A DNA stretch of 64,000 bases, taken from the NCBI GenBank assembly GCA_017463145.1, contig JAFTPR010000007.1, forward strand, positions 1 to 64,000, written 5' to 3'. A model generated the notes under the pieces. That model was not told the DNA's origin, made no database searches, and saw nothing but the letters and a program-made list of their open reading frames with translations. Within the stretch, counting starts at the first letter, position 1, and each line of letters starts with the position of its first letter. This document shows, in pieces, positions 26,591 to 34,282 of this stretch. The stretch comes from Clostridia bacterium (GTDB taxonomy: Bacteria; Bacillota; Clostridia; Christensenellales; Borkfalkiaceae). Position numbers and translations under genes: made by a program.

Positions 26591-27792
26591 ACCTGCCTAC
26601 CGCCTACGATAATAGTATAAGCATTTTCCACGGAATAATTTTCTTTTAAATAGGCATACGCATTTTCCCCGAGCGGCTTTAAATCCGCCGTCAGCGCTTG
26701 GTTGACACATTCTGCAAATCCCGAAACGTCGTCGCTAAAACAGCTCCAACCGAATTTTCCCTCCTGTATCACTTCACCCACGTCCGTATTCCTATCCGTA
26801 CACGAAAGCACGGGAAGTTTCGCTTGCATATAGGCAAGCAATCTCGACGGGAAATTGGGAATGGTAAAACGCTTATCGAGGAATATCATACCCACGTCGC
26901 AAGCCGCCACCAGCTTATCGTAGTCGGCTTTGGGCAGTCGTTTCAAAAGTTGTATATTGCTCGGCTTATTTTCCTCAAACCAATGTTGCAGATAAGAAAA
27001 TTCCGTGCCGTCGCCGACAATCAAAAAGTAACCGTCCGTATTTTTGACCCGTTCCAAACATTCCACAAGGAAAGGAATCCCTTGCGGCTTGCCCAAATTT
27101 CCACCGTATACAAATACCTTTTTATCCTGCGGAATACCGTATTTCTCCCGCATTGCGCTCCGTTCCTCTGCCGTAACACTCGTTTCCTTTACGTCTATAC
27201 TGTTGGGGCATATTTCGACCTTTTGCGGCGGTATTTCGGGATTTTCCCGCAAAATATAGTCACAGTTCGCTTGGCTCATACACCCGATTGTATCCGAAAA
27301 AGCATACAGTTTTTTCTCTTTCTTGCGGAAAAATTGATAAATAAGCCCTTTTATCCCCGTCGTTTTCAGCATACCGATATCGACGGCATTTTGCGGAAAG
27401 ATGTCTTTAAGCAACAAATACGTTCTTGCCCCGTCCCGTTTTTTGATATACTCAACCACCTTGGCAAACGTAATGGGCGGCGTCGAATACAACACGAGAT
27501 CGAATTTTACGCCCTTGAAATATTTCTTAATCGCCCTTTTATACTGTCCTTCTAAAAGCAACGTGGAAATACCTTTTTCTATTACGTTGACCTTTTTTAG
27601 ATTGCCCGTTTTTACACGCAAAACGTTAATCCCGAATTCTTGGGTAAGCTCCGTATTTAACTTTTTTCGGCGTTCTCTTTTGGCAACGAGGTATACGTTG
27701 TGATGCTTTGCAATTTCCTTTATAATATCAATATGCACCGAACCCGTAGAAAGATCGTCCAATTCGCCCAACGAAAGAAAAAGTACGTTCAT
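26587..27792 (-). CDS. Glycosyltransferase family 4, WbuB-like (candidate FucNAc transferase)
   Basis: A 401-residue GT-B protein. LVLYSTPPITFAKVVEYIKK followed by YLLLKDIFPQNAVDIG is characteristic of the WbuB/CapM-like branch, whose E. coli O26 member is linked to L-FucNAc transfer. The C-terminal half has PNSIDV, VFVYGGNLGKPQGIPFLVE and PSRLLAYMQAKLPVL. Because the operon makes UDP-L-FucNAc, a FucNAc transferase is expected and this is the best candidate. That assignment is an inference from family resemblance and context. Confidence 0.88.
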   Translation of the reverse strand: MNVLFLSLGELDDLSTGSVHIDIIKEIAKHHNVYLVAKRERRKKLNTELTQEFGINVLRVKTGNLKKVNVIEKGISTLLLEGQYKRAIKKYFKGVKFDLVLYSTPPITFAKVVEYIKKRDGARTYLLLKDIFPQNAVDIGMLKTTGIKGLIYQFFRKKEKKLYAFSDTIGCMSQANCDYILRENPEIPPQKVEICPNSIDVKETSVTAEERSAMREKYGIPQDKKVFVYGGNLGKPQGIPFLVECLERVKNTDGYFLIVGDGTEFSYLQHWFEENKPSNIQLLKRLPKADYDKLVAACDVGMIFLDKRFTIPNFPSRLLAYMQAKLPVLSCTDRNTDVGEVIQEGKFGWSCFSDDVSGFAECVNQALTADLKPLGENAYAYLKENYSVENAYTIIVGGRQV

Positions 27793-28634
27793 TATTTTTT
27801 ATCCCCGTCTACGCAATAATACTCGCCTTTATATTTCAAATAACCGTTCTCTAAGTCCACGCACTTAAAATCGTGATGAATAACCCGTTTTTCCTCGGGC
27901 GGAAGTTGCATATAATTGCCGTACGTCAGCTCCAAATACTTTTCGGCTTGCGCAGGAATATACGTCACCGTATCTTCAAACGGGGCTTTACGTACGGGAA
28001 ACAACATTTCTTTTGCGTACGTCTTTTTTTCCAGCCCACCGTAGAAAGGCGAATAAAACCCTGTTTCCTTATAGCTGTACAATACCTTTTCGGAATGTTT
28101 CATAATCGCGCGGCGCAAAAATTTCGGACACAACGCCAACAAAACTTTCGAGCCGATCCGCATCATTTTACCCCTGTTTTTCGGTGCTTTTTGATACAGC
28201 ATCAACCGATACAGCATAGAATGGAACACCATACGCTTGCGCGCAAACTTTTTCGTGGGGCAGTTAAAGAAGGGATAAATATCGATAAACACGCCGTGAT
28301 TCATATCTCTGTAACTTTCATCTGCTTCAATCAACGTGGTTTCGCTATTTCTCAGCCGACCTATCATCAAGCCGTACCCTGCGTCCGTTTCCCGCGTTTG
28401 CAAGAAATACTTTTCCTGAAATTCGTCCTTACAAGCTTTTAATTTTTCAAAATCCGCCACAGTCATACCCACGTCGATATCGTCGTCCCAAGGAATAAAT
28501 CCTTTATGACGTACTGCGCCCAAACACGTACCGTATACCAAGAAAAACGTAATGCCGTTCTTTTCGCATACCCGCGTCAATTCCTTTAAAATATCCAACT
28601 GACACGCTTGCAATTCTTTCAAATCGTATGCCAT
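27792..28634 (-). CDS. LicD-family phosphotransferase
   Basis: A 280-residue LicD/fukutin-type protein: KNGITFFLVYGTCLGAVRHKGFIPWDDDIDVGM holds the G-T-x-L-G and DDDID metal-binding motifs of this nucleotidyltransferase-fold family. LicD enzymes transfer phosphocholine, phosphoglycerol or related groups from CDP-activated donors to glycans. TagD in the same operon makes CDP-glycerol, so phosphoglycerol is the likely substrate, while no choline kinase or LicC is present. The ATG giving MAYDLKELQ has AAAGGAG upstream and follows the previous stop by two bases. Its end overlaps the next gene start by one base. Confidence 0.92.
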   Translation of the reverse strand: MAYDLKELQACQLDILKELTRVCEKNGITFFLVYGTCLGAVRHKGFIPWDDDIDVGMTVADFEKLKACKDEFQEKYFLQTRETDAGYGLMIGRLRNSETTLIEADESYRDMNHGVFIDIYPFFNCPTKKFARKRMVFHSMLYRLMLYQKAPKNRGKMMRIGSKVLLALCPKFLRRAIMKHSEKVLYSYKETGFYSPFYGGLEKKTYAKEMLFPVRKAPFEDTVTYIPAQAEKYLELTYGNYMQLPPEEKRVIHHDFKCVDLENGYLKYKGEYYCVDGDKK

Positions 28635-28636
28635 TT

Positions 28637-29278
28637 TTATCTCCTTTCCGCATTGTAATAAATACCGTCTGCGTTTTGAAACCAAACGCTTTTCATGCCC
28701 AATTTCTCGGGCGCAATAAAATCCTTATTCGGGTTATCCCCGATATATACCGAATTTTCGAGCGAAACGCCCAAACGCTCCGCAAGCAGTATAAACGCTT
28801 TTTCACAGGGTTTTCTAAACTCTATGCCGCCCAATTCGTCCGTGACGATTATCTCGTCGAACAACGGTGCAAGCCGCAACGCCTCAATCTTCGCCCGTTG
28901 CCCCTCGCTTCTGCCGTCCGTAATCATACCCAGCTTTTTCCCGCTTGCTTTTATACGCAAGAGCATTTCCCTTACGCCCTCATACAAGTCTATTTCGGGG
29001 GCTTGGAAACGGTATATCTCCACACACCGCACCACGTTCTCTATCGTGTAAATCCCCTCGTTTTCTAGGACCGTATCGATTGCCTTTTGCCTGTTCAAAA
29101 AACAAGCCCAAAGCTTTTCTTCCATTGCTTCAATTTGCGGAAACGCCGCCGCAATTTTTCTATAACCGCTTTTGACGTACTGCTTTTCCGAATACAACGT
29201 ATCGTCCAAATCGAATATAACCCCGTCGATACCGTTCAAATACTTTTCAACGTCCGTTATCCGCGAAACCGTAATCAT
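28637..29278 (-). CDS. HAD-superfamily hydrolase
   Basis: A 213-residue phosphatase-fold protein. Motif I is DGVIFDLDDTLYSE near residue 20, a four-helix cap lies between about 30 and 110, motif II is MITDG, and motif IV is YIGDNPNKDF. Substrates of such stand-alone enzymes are small phosphorylated metabolites. It overlaps the ATP-grasp gene by one base and clearly forms a pair with it. Similar ATP-grasp/HAD pairs occur in other surface-glycan loci, but I know of no settled function to assign. Confidence 0.88.
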   Translation of the reverse strand: MITVSRITDVEKYLNGIDGVIFDLDDTLYSEKQYVKSGYRKIAAAFPQIEAMEEKLWACFLNRQKAIDTVLENEGIYTIENVVRCVEIYRFQAPEIDLYEGVREMLLRIKASGKKLGMITDGRSEGQRAKIEALRLAPLFDEIIVTDELGGIEFRKPCEKAFILLAERLGVSLENSVYIGDNPNKDFIAPEKLGMKSVWFQNADGIYYNAERR

Positions 29279-30228
29279 TACCGCACCCGCACGCTTTGAT
29301 CGAAACGGCTAAACACCGCTCCGTCCTCTGCCGCGCCCTCTACGTACGGCGTTTCTTCGCCACGAAGCGTTTGCAAAAGCGCTTTCGCCGCATTTGCGCC
29401 CGCTTTCACGGAAAGAGGCGCGCCGCCGCCGAAGCGGGGATTGATTTCGATATATGCGTTTCTGTTTTTGGCTTCGTCGCGGATCAGTTGTACGGTGATT
29501 GCGCCGCACGGCTTGAAATCGTTCACAAGCGTTTTCATCTCCTCGATAATCGAAGGCTCTTGGCGTATCTCCGTTTTCAATACCTCGCCCGCGCGCACCG
29601 CCAAACGGATACGGGGCGTAATATATACGGGTTTACCCTGCTTGTCGCAGAAAATATCTACCGTATATTCCACCCCTTCGGCAAAGGGCTGTACCACGTA
29701 TTCTCCAATCTTTTCCGCATACGTTTTCAATGCCGTTTCGTTTTCGACCTTATACGCGTCAATGCTCGAACTCCCGTCCTTGGGTTTGATGAACGCAGGA
29801 AAACCGCCGTCATATTCCGCAATATCCCCCGTTGCCTTGGGCGCATACAGCCCCAACGAAGAAAAATAGTCCGAAGTCAAACGTTTATCTCTGCAAATCG
29901 CAACCTTTTCGGGGTTTGCTACAAACACCGTCGTACCCAATTTTTCAAACGTCGCTTTATTTTCCGCCAACAGGAGCAAATCCGTATCAATCGTGGGGAT
30001 AAGCCCGTCGATTTTTTCCCGTTCGCAAAGCTCTGTCAAAAAGGGAATATACGCTTCGCTGCGTATTCTCGGCGCGATAAAGATCTTATCGCAGAAAAAC
30101 GCCGCAGGCGCGCTGTCGCACATATCCGTTGCGTAAATTTCAAGCGTTTCGTTTAATTCTTTCGCCGCTTCGCGGAACGCTTGCACAAGCTCCACTCTGC
30201 GCCCGACGCAGGTAAAAAGTATTTTCAT
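29278..30228 (-). CDS. ATP-grasp ligase (carbamoyl-phosphate-synthase-like)
   Basis: A 316-residue ATP-grasp protein. The N-terminal Rossmann part starts ILFTCVGRRVELVQAF and has the PTIDTDLLLLAENK segment; the central ATP lid has PAFIKPKDGSSSIDAYKV; the C-terminal part ends in YIEINPRFGGGAPLSVKAG with the metal-binding E and N. These enzymes join a carboxylate to an amine via an acyl phosphate. Next to a PglE-like aminotransferase and an initiating transferase, it could acylate a 4-amino sugar. No PglD-type acetyltransferase is seen beside them. This is inference. Confidence 0.85.
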   Translation of the reverse strand: MKILFTCVGRRVELVQAFREAAKELNETLEIYATDMCDSAPAAFFCDKIFIAPRIRSEAYIPFLTELCEREKIDGLIPTIDTDLLLLAENKATFEKLGTTVFVANPEKVAICRDKRLTSDYFSSLGLYAPKATGDIAEYDGGFPAFIKPKDGSSSIDAYKVENETALKTYAEKIGEYVVQPFAEGVEYTVDIFCDKQGKPVYITPRIRLAVRAGEVLKTEIRQEPSIIEEMKTLVNDFKPCGAITVQLIRDEAKNRNAYIEINPRFGGGAPLSVKAGANAAKALLQTLRGEETPYVEGAAEDGAVFSRFDQSVRVR

Positions 30229-30938
30229 TCTTCTTGCTCCCCGTTGCCCATAAATTCTTCCATCGTTGCCGAGGTTTCGGAGGAAATCCCCTCCCGCTTC
30301 AATACGGCGGCAACCGTTTGGAATAAAATTTTAATATCGCCAAACAAAGAAACGTTATCCACGTAGTACACGTCCAACTGAAACCGCTCCGCCCAAGAAA
30401 TGGCGTTGCGCCCGTGTACTTGCGCATAGCCCGTCAGCCCGGGGCGTACCTTATGTCGGCGTTTCTGTTCTGCATTATAGCGGGGCAGATAGCTCACAAG
30501 CAAAGGCCGAGGCCCGACAATGGACATATGCCCGACAAAAATATTAAACAGCTCGGGAAGTTCGTCAAGGGAAGTACTTCTGAGAATTTTCCCGTACCTC
30601 GTCAACCGCTTCTCGTCCGGCAATAACACGCCGTTTTCGTCCTTTTCACACGTCATTGTGCGGAACTTAATCAATCGGAATATCTTCTCGTTTTTGCCTG
30701 GTCTAAGCTGTGTAAAGAAAGGGTTGCCTTTCATTTTGATTGCGCCGAGAACAATCAATACAATCAGTACGGGCGAAAGCAACAAAATGGCAAGCCCGCT
30801 CAAAAAAATATCGTAAAACCGTTTAAAAAACGGACGGTACAAAAGCGCGGACAGCAATATCCAAAGGGCAAGCGCCACCACACAAATCAGCGTTATTCCC
30901 CACCAAGTTGTAACCAAAAGCTTAAAAAATTCTCTCAT
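30225..30938 (-). CDS. Initiating undecaprenyl-phosphate sugar-phosphate transferase (PglC/WcaJ type)
   Basis: A 237-residue membrane enzyme of the bacterial sugar-transferase family. It has hydrophobic segments in the first 70 residues, one of them an extra N-terminal span (9-32) beyond the minimal PglC fold. The catalytic region has LIKFRTM, STSLDELPELFNIFVG, MSIVGPRP and RPGLTGYAQVHGRN, including the DE pair. It transfers a phospho-sugar from a UDP-sugar to undecaprenyl phosphate and starts the repeat unit. Immediately upstream are PglE- and PglF-like genes, so a UDP-bacillosamine-like sugar is the probable donor. It overlaps the ATP-grasp start by four bases. Confidence 0.92.
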   Translation of the reverse strand: MREFFKLLVTTWWGITLICVVALALWILLSALLYRPFFKRFYDIFLSGLAILLLSPVLIVLIVLGAIKMKGNPFFTQLRPGKNEKIFRLIKFRTMTCEKDENGVLLPDEKRLTRYGKILRSTSLDELPELFNIFVGHMSIVGPRPLLVSYLPRYNAEQKRRHKVRPGLTGYAQVHGRNAISWAERFQLDVYYVDNVSLFGDIKILFQTVAAVLKREGISSETSATMEEFMGNGEQEE

Positions 30939-30944
30939 AACTCT

Positions 30945-32075
30945 TTAAAAACAACGTTTGATCTGCTCGATAACGAAATCCTGTTCTTCCTCCGTCATCT
31001 TGATATCCGACGGCAAGCAAAGCCCTCTCGCAAAGATATCCTCCCCAACGGGTGTTTCCTCTACGGAGATGAAATCGTGATGTTTGAACACGGGTTGCAT
31101 ATGCATAGGCTTCCAAATCGGACGGGTTTCGATATTTTCCTTGGCAAGCGCCTCCAAAACTTCCGTCGGCTTGACGTTCACCCCCTTGTCAATCAGCAGA
31201 CAAGACAGCCAGAAATTAGATTTCGTATAAGGCAGGTACGGGTTCATTGTGACAGGCAAGCCTTTCAAACCCGCTTCATAGCGGCGATAAATTTTTTCTT
31301 TGGCGTCGCGGTGTTCGTCCAAATGCAACAGCTGACCGCGCCCAATCCCCGCTACGACGTTGGACATACGGTAGTTGTAGCCAATCTCCTCGTGTTGATA
31401 CCAAGGCGCAGGTTCTCTTGCTTGCGTTGCCCAGAAAAACGCCTTATCCCTCGCCTTTTTTTCCGCCGTGAGCAACATGCCGCCGCCCGACGTGGTAATG
31501 ATTTTATTTCCGTTGAAGCTAATCACGTTGTACTTGCCGAACGTACCCATCTTTTTACCCTTGTATTCGGCGGAAAACGCTTCGGCGGCGTCCTCTACAA
31601 GGACTGCGCCGTATTTTTCGCAAACGGCAAGAATTTCGTCCATTTTCGACGGCGTACCGTAGAGGTGCGCCAAGGCAACCACTTTGGCGTTCGGGTATTT
31701 TTCAAACGCCTTTTCCAAAGCCTTCGGGTCCATATTCCACGTTTCCCGCTCGGAATCGACGAATACCTGTACGCCACCCTCGTAGGAAACGGGGTTGACC
31801 GTCGCCGCAAACGTCATATCCGAACAGAGCACGATATCGCCCCGCTTCACGCCCGCAAGCTTGTAAGCAAGATGAAGCGCCGCCGTTCCCGAGCAAAGCG
31901 AAAGCGCGTGGTACGCCCCCTCCTTGCCGACGAGATACGCCGACGTTTCTTCTTCAAACTTATCACAATTAAATCCGAGCGGCGCAATCCAATTTTTGTC
32001 AAACGCCTCTTGTACGAAAGTCATTTCTTCGCCGTGCATTGTCGGCGTAGATAACGCGATACGTTTTCTTTCCAT
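30945..32075 (-). CDS. DegT/DnrJ/EryC1-family sugar aminotransferase (PglE-like)
   Basis: A 376-residue PLP enzyme. RIALSTPTMHGEE at the start, VLVEDAAEAFSAEYKGKKMG and the lysine in NGNKIITTSGGG (Schiff base) are seen, and GYNYRMSNV follows. This family aminates 4-keto-6-deoxy sugars at C4; the neighbouring PglF-like dehydratase would supply UDP-4-keto-6-deoxy-GlcNAc. The ATG giving MERKRIAL is preferred, with GAGG eight bases upstream; a start 12 codons earlier would overlap the dehydratase gene. The pair strongly suggests UDP-4-amino-4,6-dideoxy-GlcNAc. Confidence 0.92.
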   Translation of the reverse strand: MERKRIALSTPTMHGEEMTFVQEAFDKNWIAPLGFNCDKFEEETSAYLVGKEGAYHALSLCSGTAALHLAYKLAGVKRGDIVLCSDMTFAATVNPVSYEGGVQVFVDSERETWNMDPKALEKAFEKYPNAKVVALAHLYGTPSKMDEILAVCEKYGAVLVEDAAEAFSAEYKGKKMGTFGKYNVISFNGNKIITTSGGGMLLTAEKKARDKAFFWATQAREPAPWYQHEEIGYNYRMSNVVAGIGRGQLLHLDEHRDAKEKIYRRYEAGLKGLPVTMNPYLPYTKSNFWLSCLLIDKGVNVKPTEVLEALAKENIETRPIWKPMHMQPVFKHHDFISVEETPVGEDIFARGLCLPSDIKMTEEEQDFVIEQIKRCF

Positions 32076-32091
32076 CTTCTCTTCCTCTTCG

Positions 32092-33987
32092 TTATGCTTG
32101 TTTTTCTCCAAGCGCTTCCGCTACGCTGTCGCGCTTGTCTATTGTATAGGTGGGAACAAGTTCTTTCACGAACTTCTTCATATCTTCCGTTTCTGCGTAT
32201 GCCTCGTCGCAAAGCTTATCGAGCGTACCCCAGAATTTCCGTTCATCCAACGGTATGGGCTTAGCGATATTGATGAGTCCGTTCGGGGTCTTTTTCATGC
32301 CCTCCTCTTCCATCAGCCGTTCCTCGTACAGCTTCTCGCCCGGACGAAGCCCTGTGCATACGATATCGATATCAACGTTCGGTTCATACCCCGAAAGACG
32401 AATCAAATTGCAAGCAAGGTCGTAAATTTTTACGGGTTCACCCATATCCAAGACGAAGATCTGCCCGCCCTTGGCGTAAGCCCCCGCCTGTAAAACAAGC
32501 GACACCGCCTCGGGAATGGTCATAAAGTACCGAATAATGTCCTTATGCGTGACGGTGACCGGTCCACCCTCCGCAATTTGCTTTCGGAACAACGGAATGA
32601 CCGAGCCGTTCGAGCCGAGCACGTTTCCGAAGCGAACGGCAACGAATTTGGTTTTTTTGCTCCGCTTACCGATTGTTTGAACAATCATTTCGCAGATACG
32701 CTTGGTTGCGCCCATAATGTTCGTGGGGTTCACCGCTTTATCCGTCGAGATCTGCACGAATGTTTCCACCTCGAACTCATCCGCGCATTTTGCCACGTTC
32801 CAAGTACCGTATACGTTGTTTTTTACCGCCTCGTTGGGGCTAGTTTCCATCAACGGTACGTGCTTGTGCGCAGCGGCGTGGAACACGATTTGCGGGCGGT
32901 ACTTTTCAAATACGCTCCGTATCTTTTTCGAGTCGCGTACGCTGGCGATTAAGGTCAGCAAATGCAAATCGGGGTATTTGCGTTTCAGCTCCTGCTCGAT
33001 ATCGTACGCGCCGTTTTCGTAGATGTCGAGAATAATCAACGTCTTAGGCTTATGTGTGACGACTTGACGGCACAGCTCGCTGCCGATAGACCCGCCCCCG
33101 CCCGTGACGAGAACCGTCTTATCTTCGATATACCCCATAATTTCGTCGAGGTTTACGCTCACCTGCTCACGCCCCAAAAGGTCTTTGACCTCTACGTGGC
33201 GCATTTTAGAAACGGTCACTTCGCCCGAAGCGAGCTGGTACATACTCGGCAACAATTTCACGGGTTTGTTGCACGCTTGGCAACGCTTGATAATCTCGCT
33301 CATTGTACGCTTATCCGCCGAAGGAATGGTGACGAATATTTCGTTTACCTCGTATTTTTTCACGAGCTTTTCCAGCTCGTACGTCGTTCCTGCTATCTTC
33401 ACGTTGCAAACGAGCTTACCCATCTTTTCGGGATCGTCGTCCGCAATACACACGGGTTTATAGTTGCCCTTGTCCGATTCCAACATCTCTTTGATAATCG
33501 AATGACCGGCGCTGCCGCCGCCGACAATCATAACCTTGGTGAACGCGGTGCTCTTTTTGTCGCCAAAATAGAATTTAAGCGCCGTCGAGAAGCGTTCGTA
33601 ATACCGAATAAACCCGACGAGCACGGCAAAGGTCATTGCATATACGACAGACGTGCCAAGCCCGATATAATCCCTCCCCGTAGTGACGGAAAAAAGAATA
33701 TTCACAACGCAAATAAGCACCGCCGATACCACGAGCTTTACCATATCTACAACGCCGACGGTTTTGAAGATCAGCGAGTATAAACCCAACAGGGAAAAAA
33801 GAATAAGCGCCAATACAATATTGCCGCATGCCCAAAATAAAATGGGGAGCGTTAAGGGCTTCATCCATTGTGTGCTGAAATAGGCAAACGTCGCCGCCCC
33901 AAGCGACGCCAATACGTCCAACAAAAGGAGCAAGCCTAAGTTCCAACGCTTGATATTGTTACGGTTTTTTACGTTGTTGCTTTTCAT
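32092..33987 (-). CDS. Membrane UDP-GlcNAc 4,6-dehydratase (PglF/WbpM/CapD family)
   Basis: A 631-residue protein with four N-terminal membrane spans (about residues 15-130), an intermediate Rossmann domain (MIVGGGSAGHSIIKEM near 150) and a C-terminal dehydratase domain starting VLVTGGGGSIGSELCRQ. The catalytic segment STDKAVNPTNIMGATK has Met in place of Tyr, as in PglF. It converts UDP-GlcNAc to UDP-2-acetamido-2,6-dideoxy-4-hexulose, the substrate of the aminotransferase downstream. It is the first gene of the second glycan operon, behind a perfect promoter. Its ribosome binding site (GACGGA) is weak. Confidence 0.94.
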   Translation of the reverse strand: MKSNNVKNRNNIKRWNLGLLLLLDVLASLGAATFAYFSTQWMKPLTLPILFWACGNIVLALILFSLLGLYSLIFKTVGVVDMVKLVVSAVLICVVNILFSVTTGRDYIGLGTSVVYAMTFAVLVGFIRYYERFSTALKFYFGDKKSTAFTKVMIVGGGSAGHSIIKEMLESDKGNYKPVCIADDDPEKMGKLVCNVKIAGTTYELEKLVKKYEVNEIFVTIPSADKRTMSEIIKRCQACNKPVKLLPSMYQLASGEVTVSKMRHVEVKDLLGREQVSVNLDEIMGYIEDKTVLVTGGGGSIGSELCRQVVTHKPKTLIILDIYENGAYDIEQELKRKYPDLHLLTLIASVRDSKKIRSVFEKYRPQIVFHAAAHKHVPLMETSPNEAVKNNVYGTWNVAKCADEFEVETFVQISTDKAVNPTNIMGATKRICEMIVQTIGKRSKKTKFVAVRFGNVLGSNGSVIPLFRKQIAEGGPVTVTHKDIIRYFMTIPEAVSLVLQAGAYAKGGQIFVLDMGEPVKIYDLACNLIRLSGYEPNVDIDIVCTGLRPGEKLYEERLMEEEGMKKTPNGLINIAKPIPLDERKFWGTLDKLCDEAYAETEDMKKFVKELVPTYTIDKRDSVAEALGEKQA

Positions 33988-34052
33988 AATCCGTCTTTCG
34001 TAAAACCTCTCGACTTTCTTACACGCATACGCATATGCCTACACGCACGTTG

Positions 34053-34103
34053 CGGGCGCGCCCGTACACTATATATTATAGCACTCTTGATAGCGTTTGT
34101 CAA
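34053..34103 (-). promoter_or_regulatory. Promoter and palindrome of the second glycan operon
   Basis: TTGACA (34098-34103), a 17-base spacer and TATAAT (34075-34080), preceded by TGC to give an extended -10. About ten bases downstream, around the transcription start, lies the 12-base perfect palindrome CGGGCGCGCCCG (34053-34064), which could be an operator or an RNA hairpin. The remainder of the leader is about 65 bases. Confidence 0.9.
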
Positions 34104-34191
34104 TACTTTTACCCATTTTTATTCACGCCCGTTTTTGCGTCTTTTTTTAAGTCTTTTATGCTTCAACACATACACGGGTACGCCATTTTAG

Positions 34192-34221
34192 CAAAAAAGG
34201 CGCAAAGCTCTCCCTTGCGCC
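34192..34221 (-). terminator. Rho-independent terminator of the first glycan operon
   Basis: A 7-bp GGCGCAA/TTGCGCC stem with a 9-base loop is followed by six T on the minus strand. It lies about 60 bases after the second nucleotidyltransferase gene and about 90 bases before the next promoter, so the two glycan operons are separately transcribed. No gene is seen in the spacer 34104-34282. Confidence 0.9.
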
Positions 34222-34282
34222 CTATCTTATTTTATTTCATTTTTCTTGTGTTTATGCATTATTTACACAAACAAACGTTTTC

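Noticed and set aside
34007..34040. A 16-codon frame in the pglF leader overlapping the pglF start as ATGA
   Set aside because: There is no ribosome binding site before it, it is very arginine-rich and too short to judge. It could support coupling of pglF translation, but the sequence gives no real evidence.
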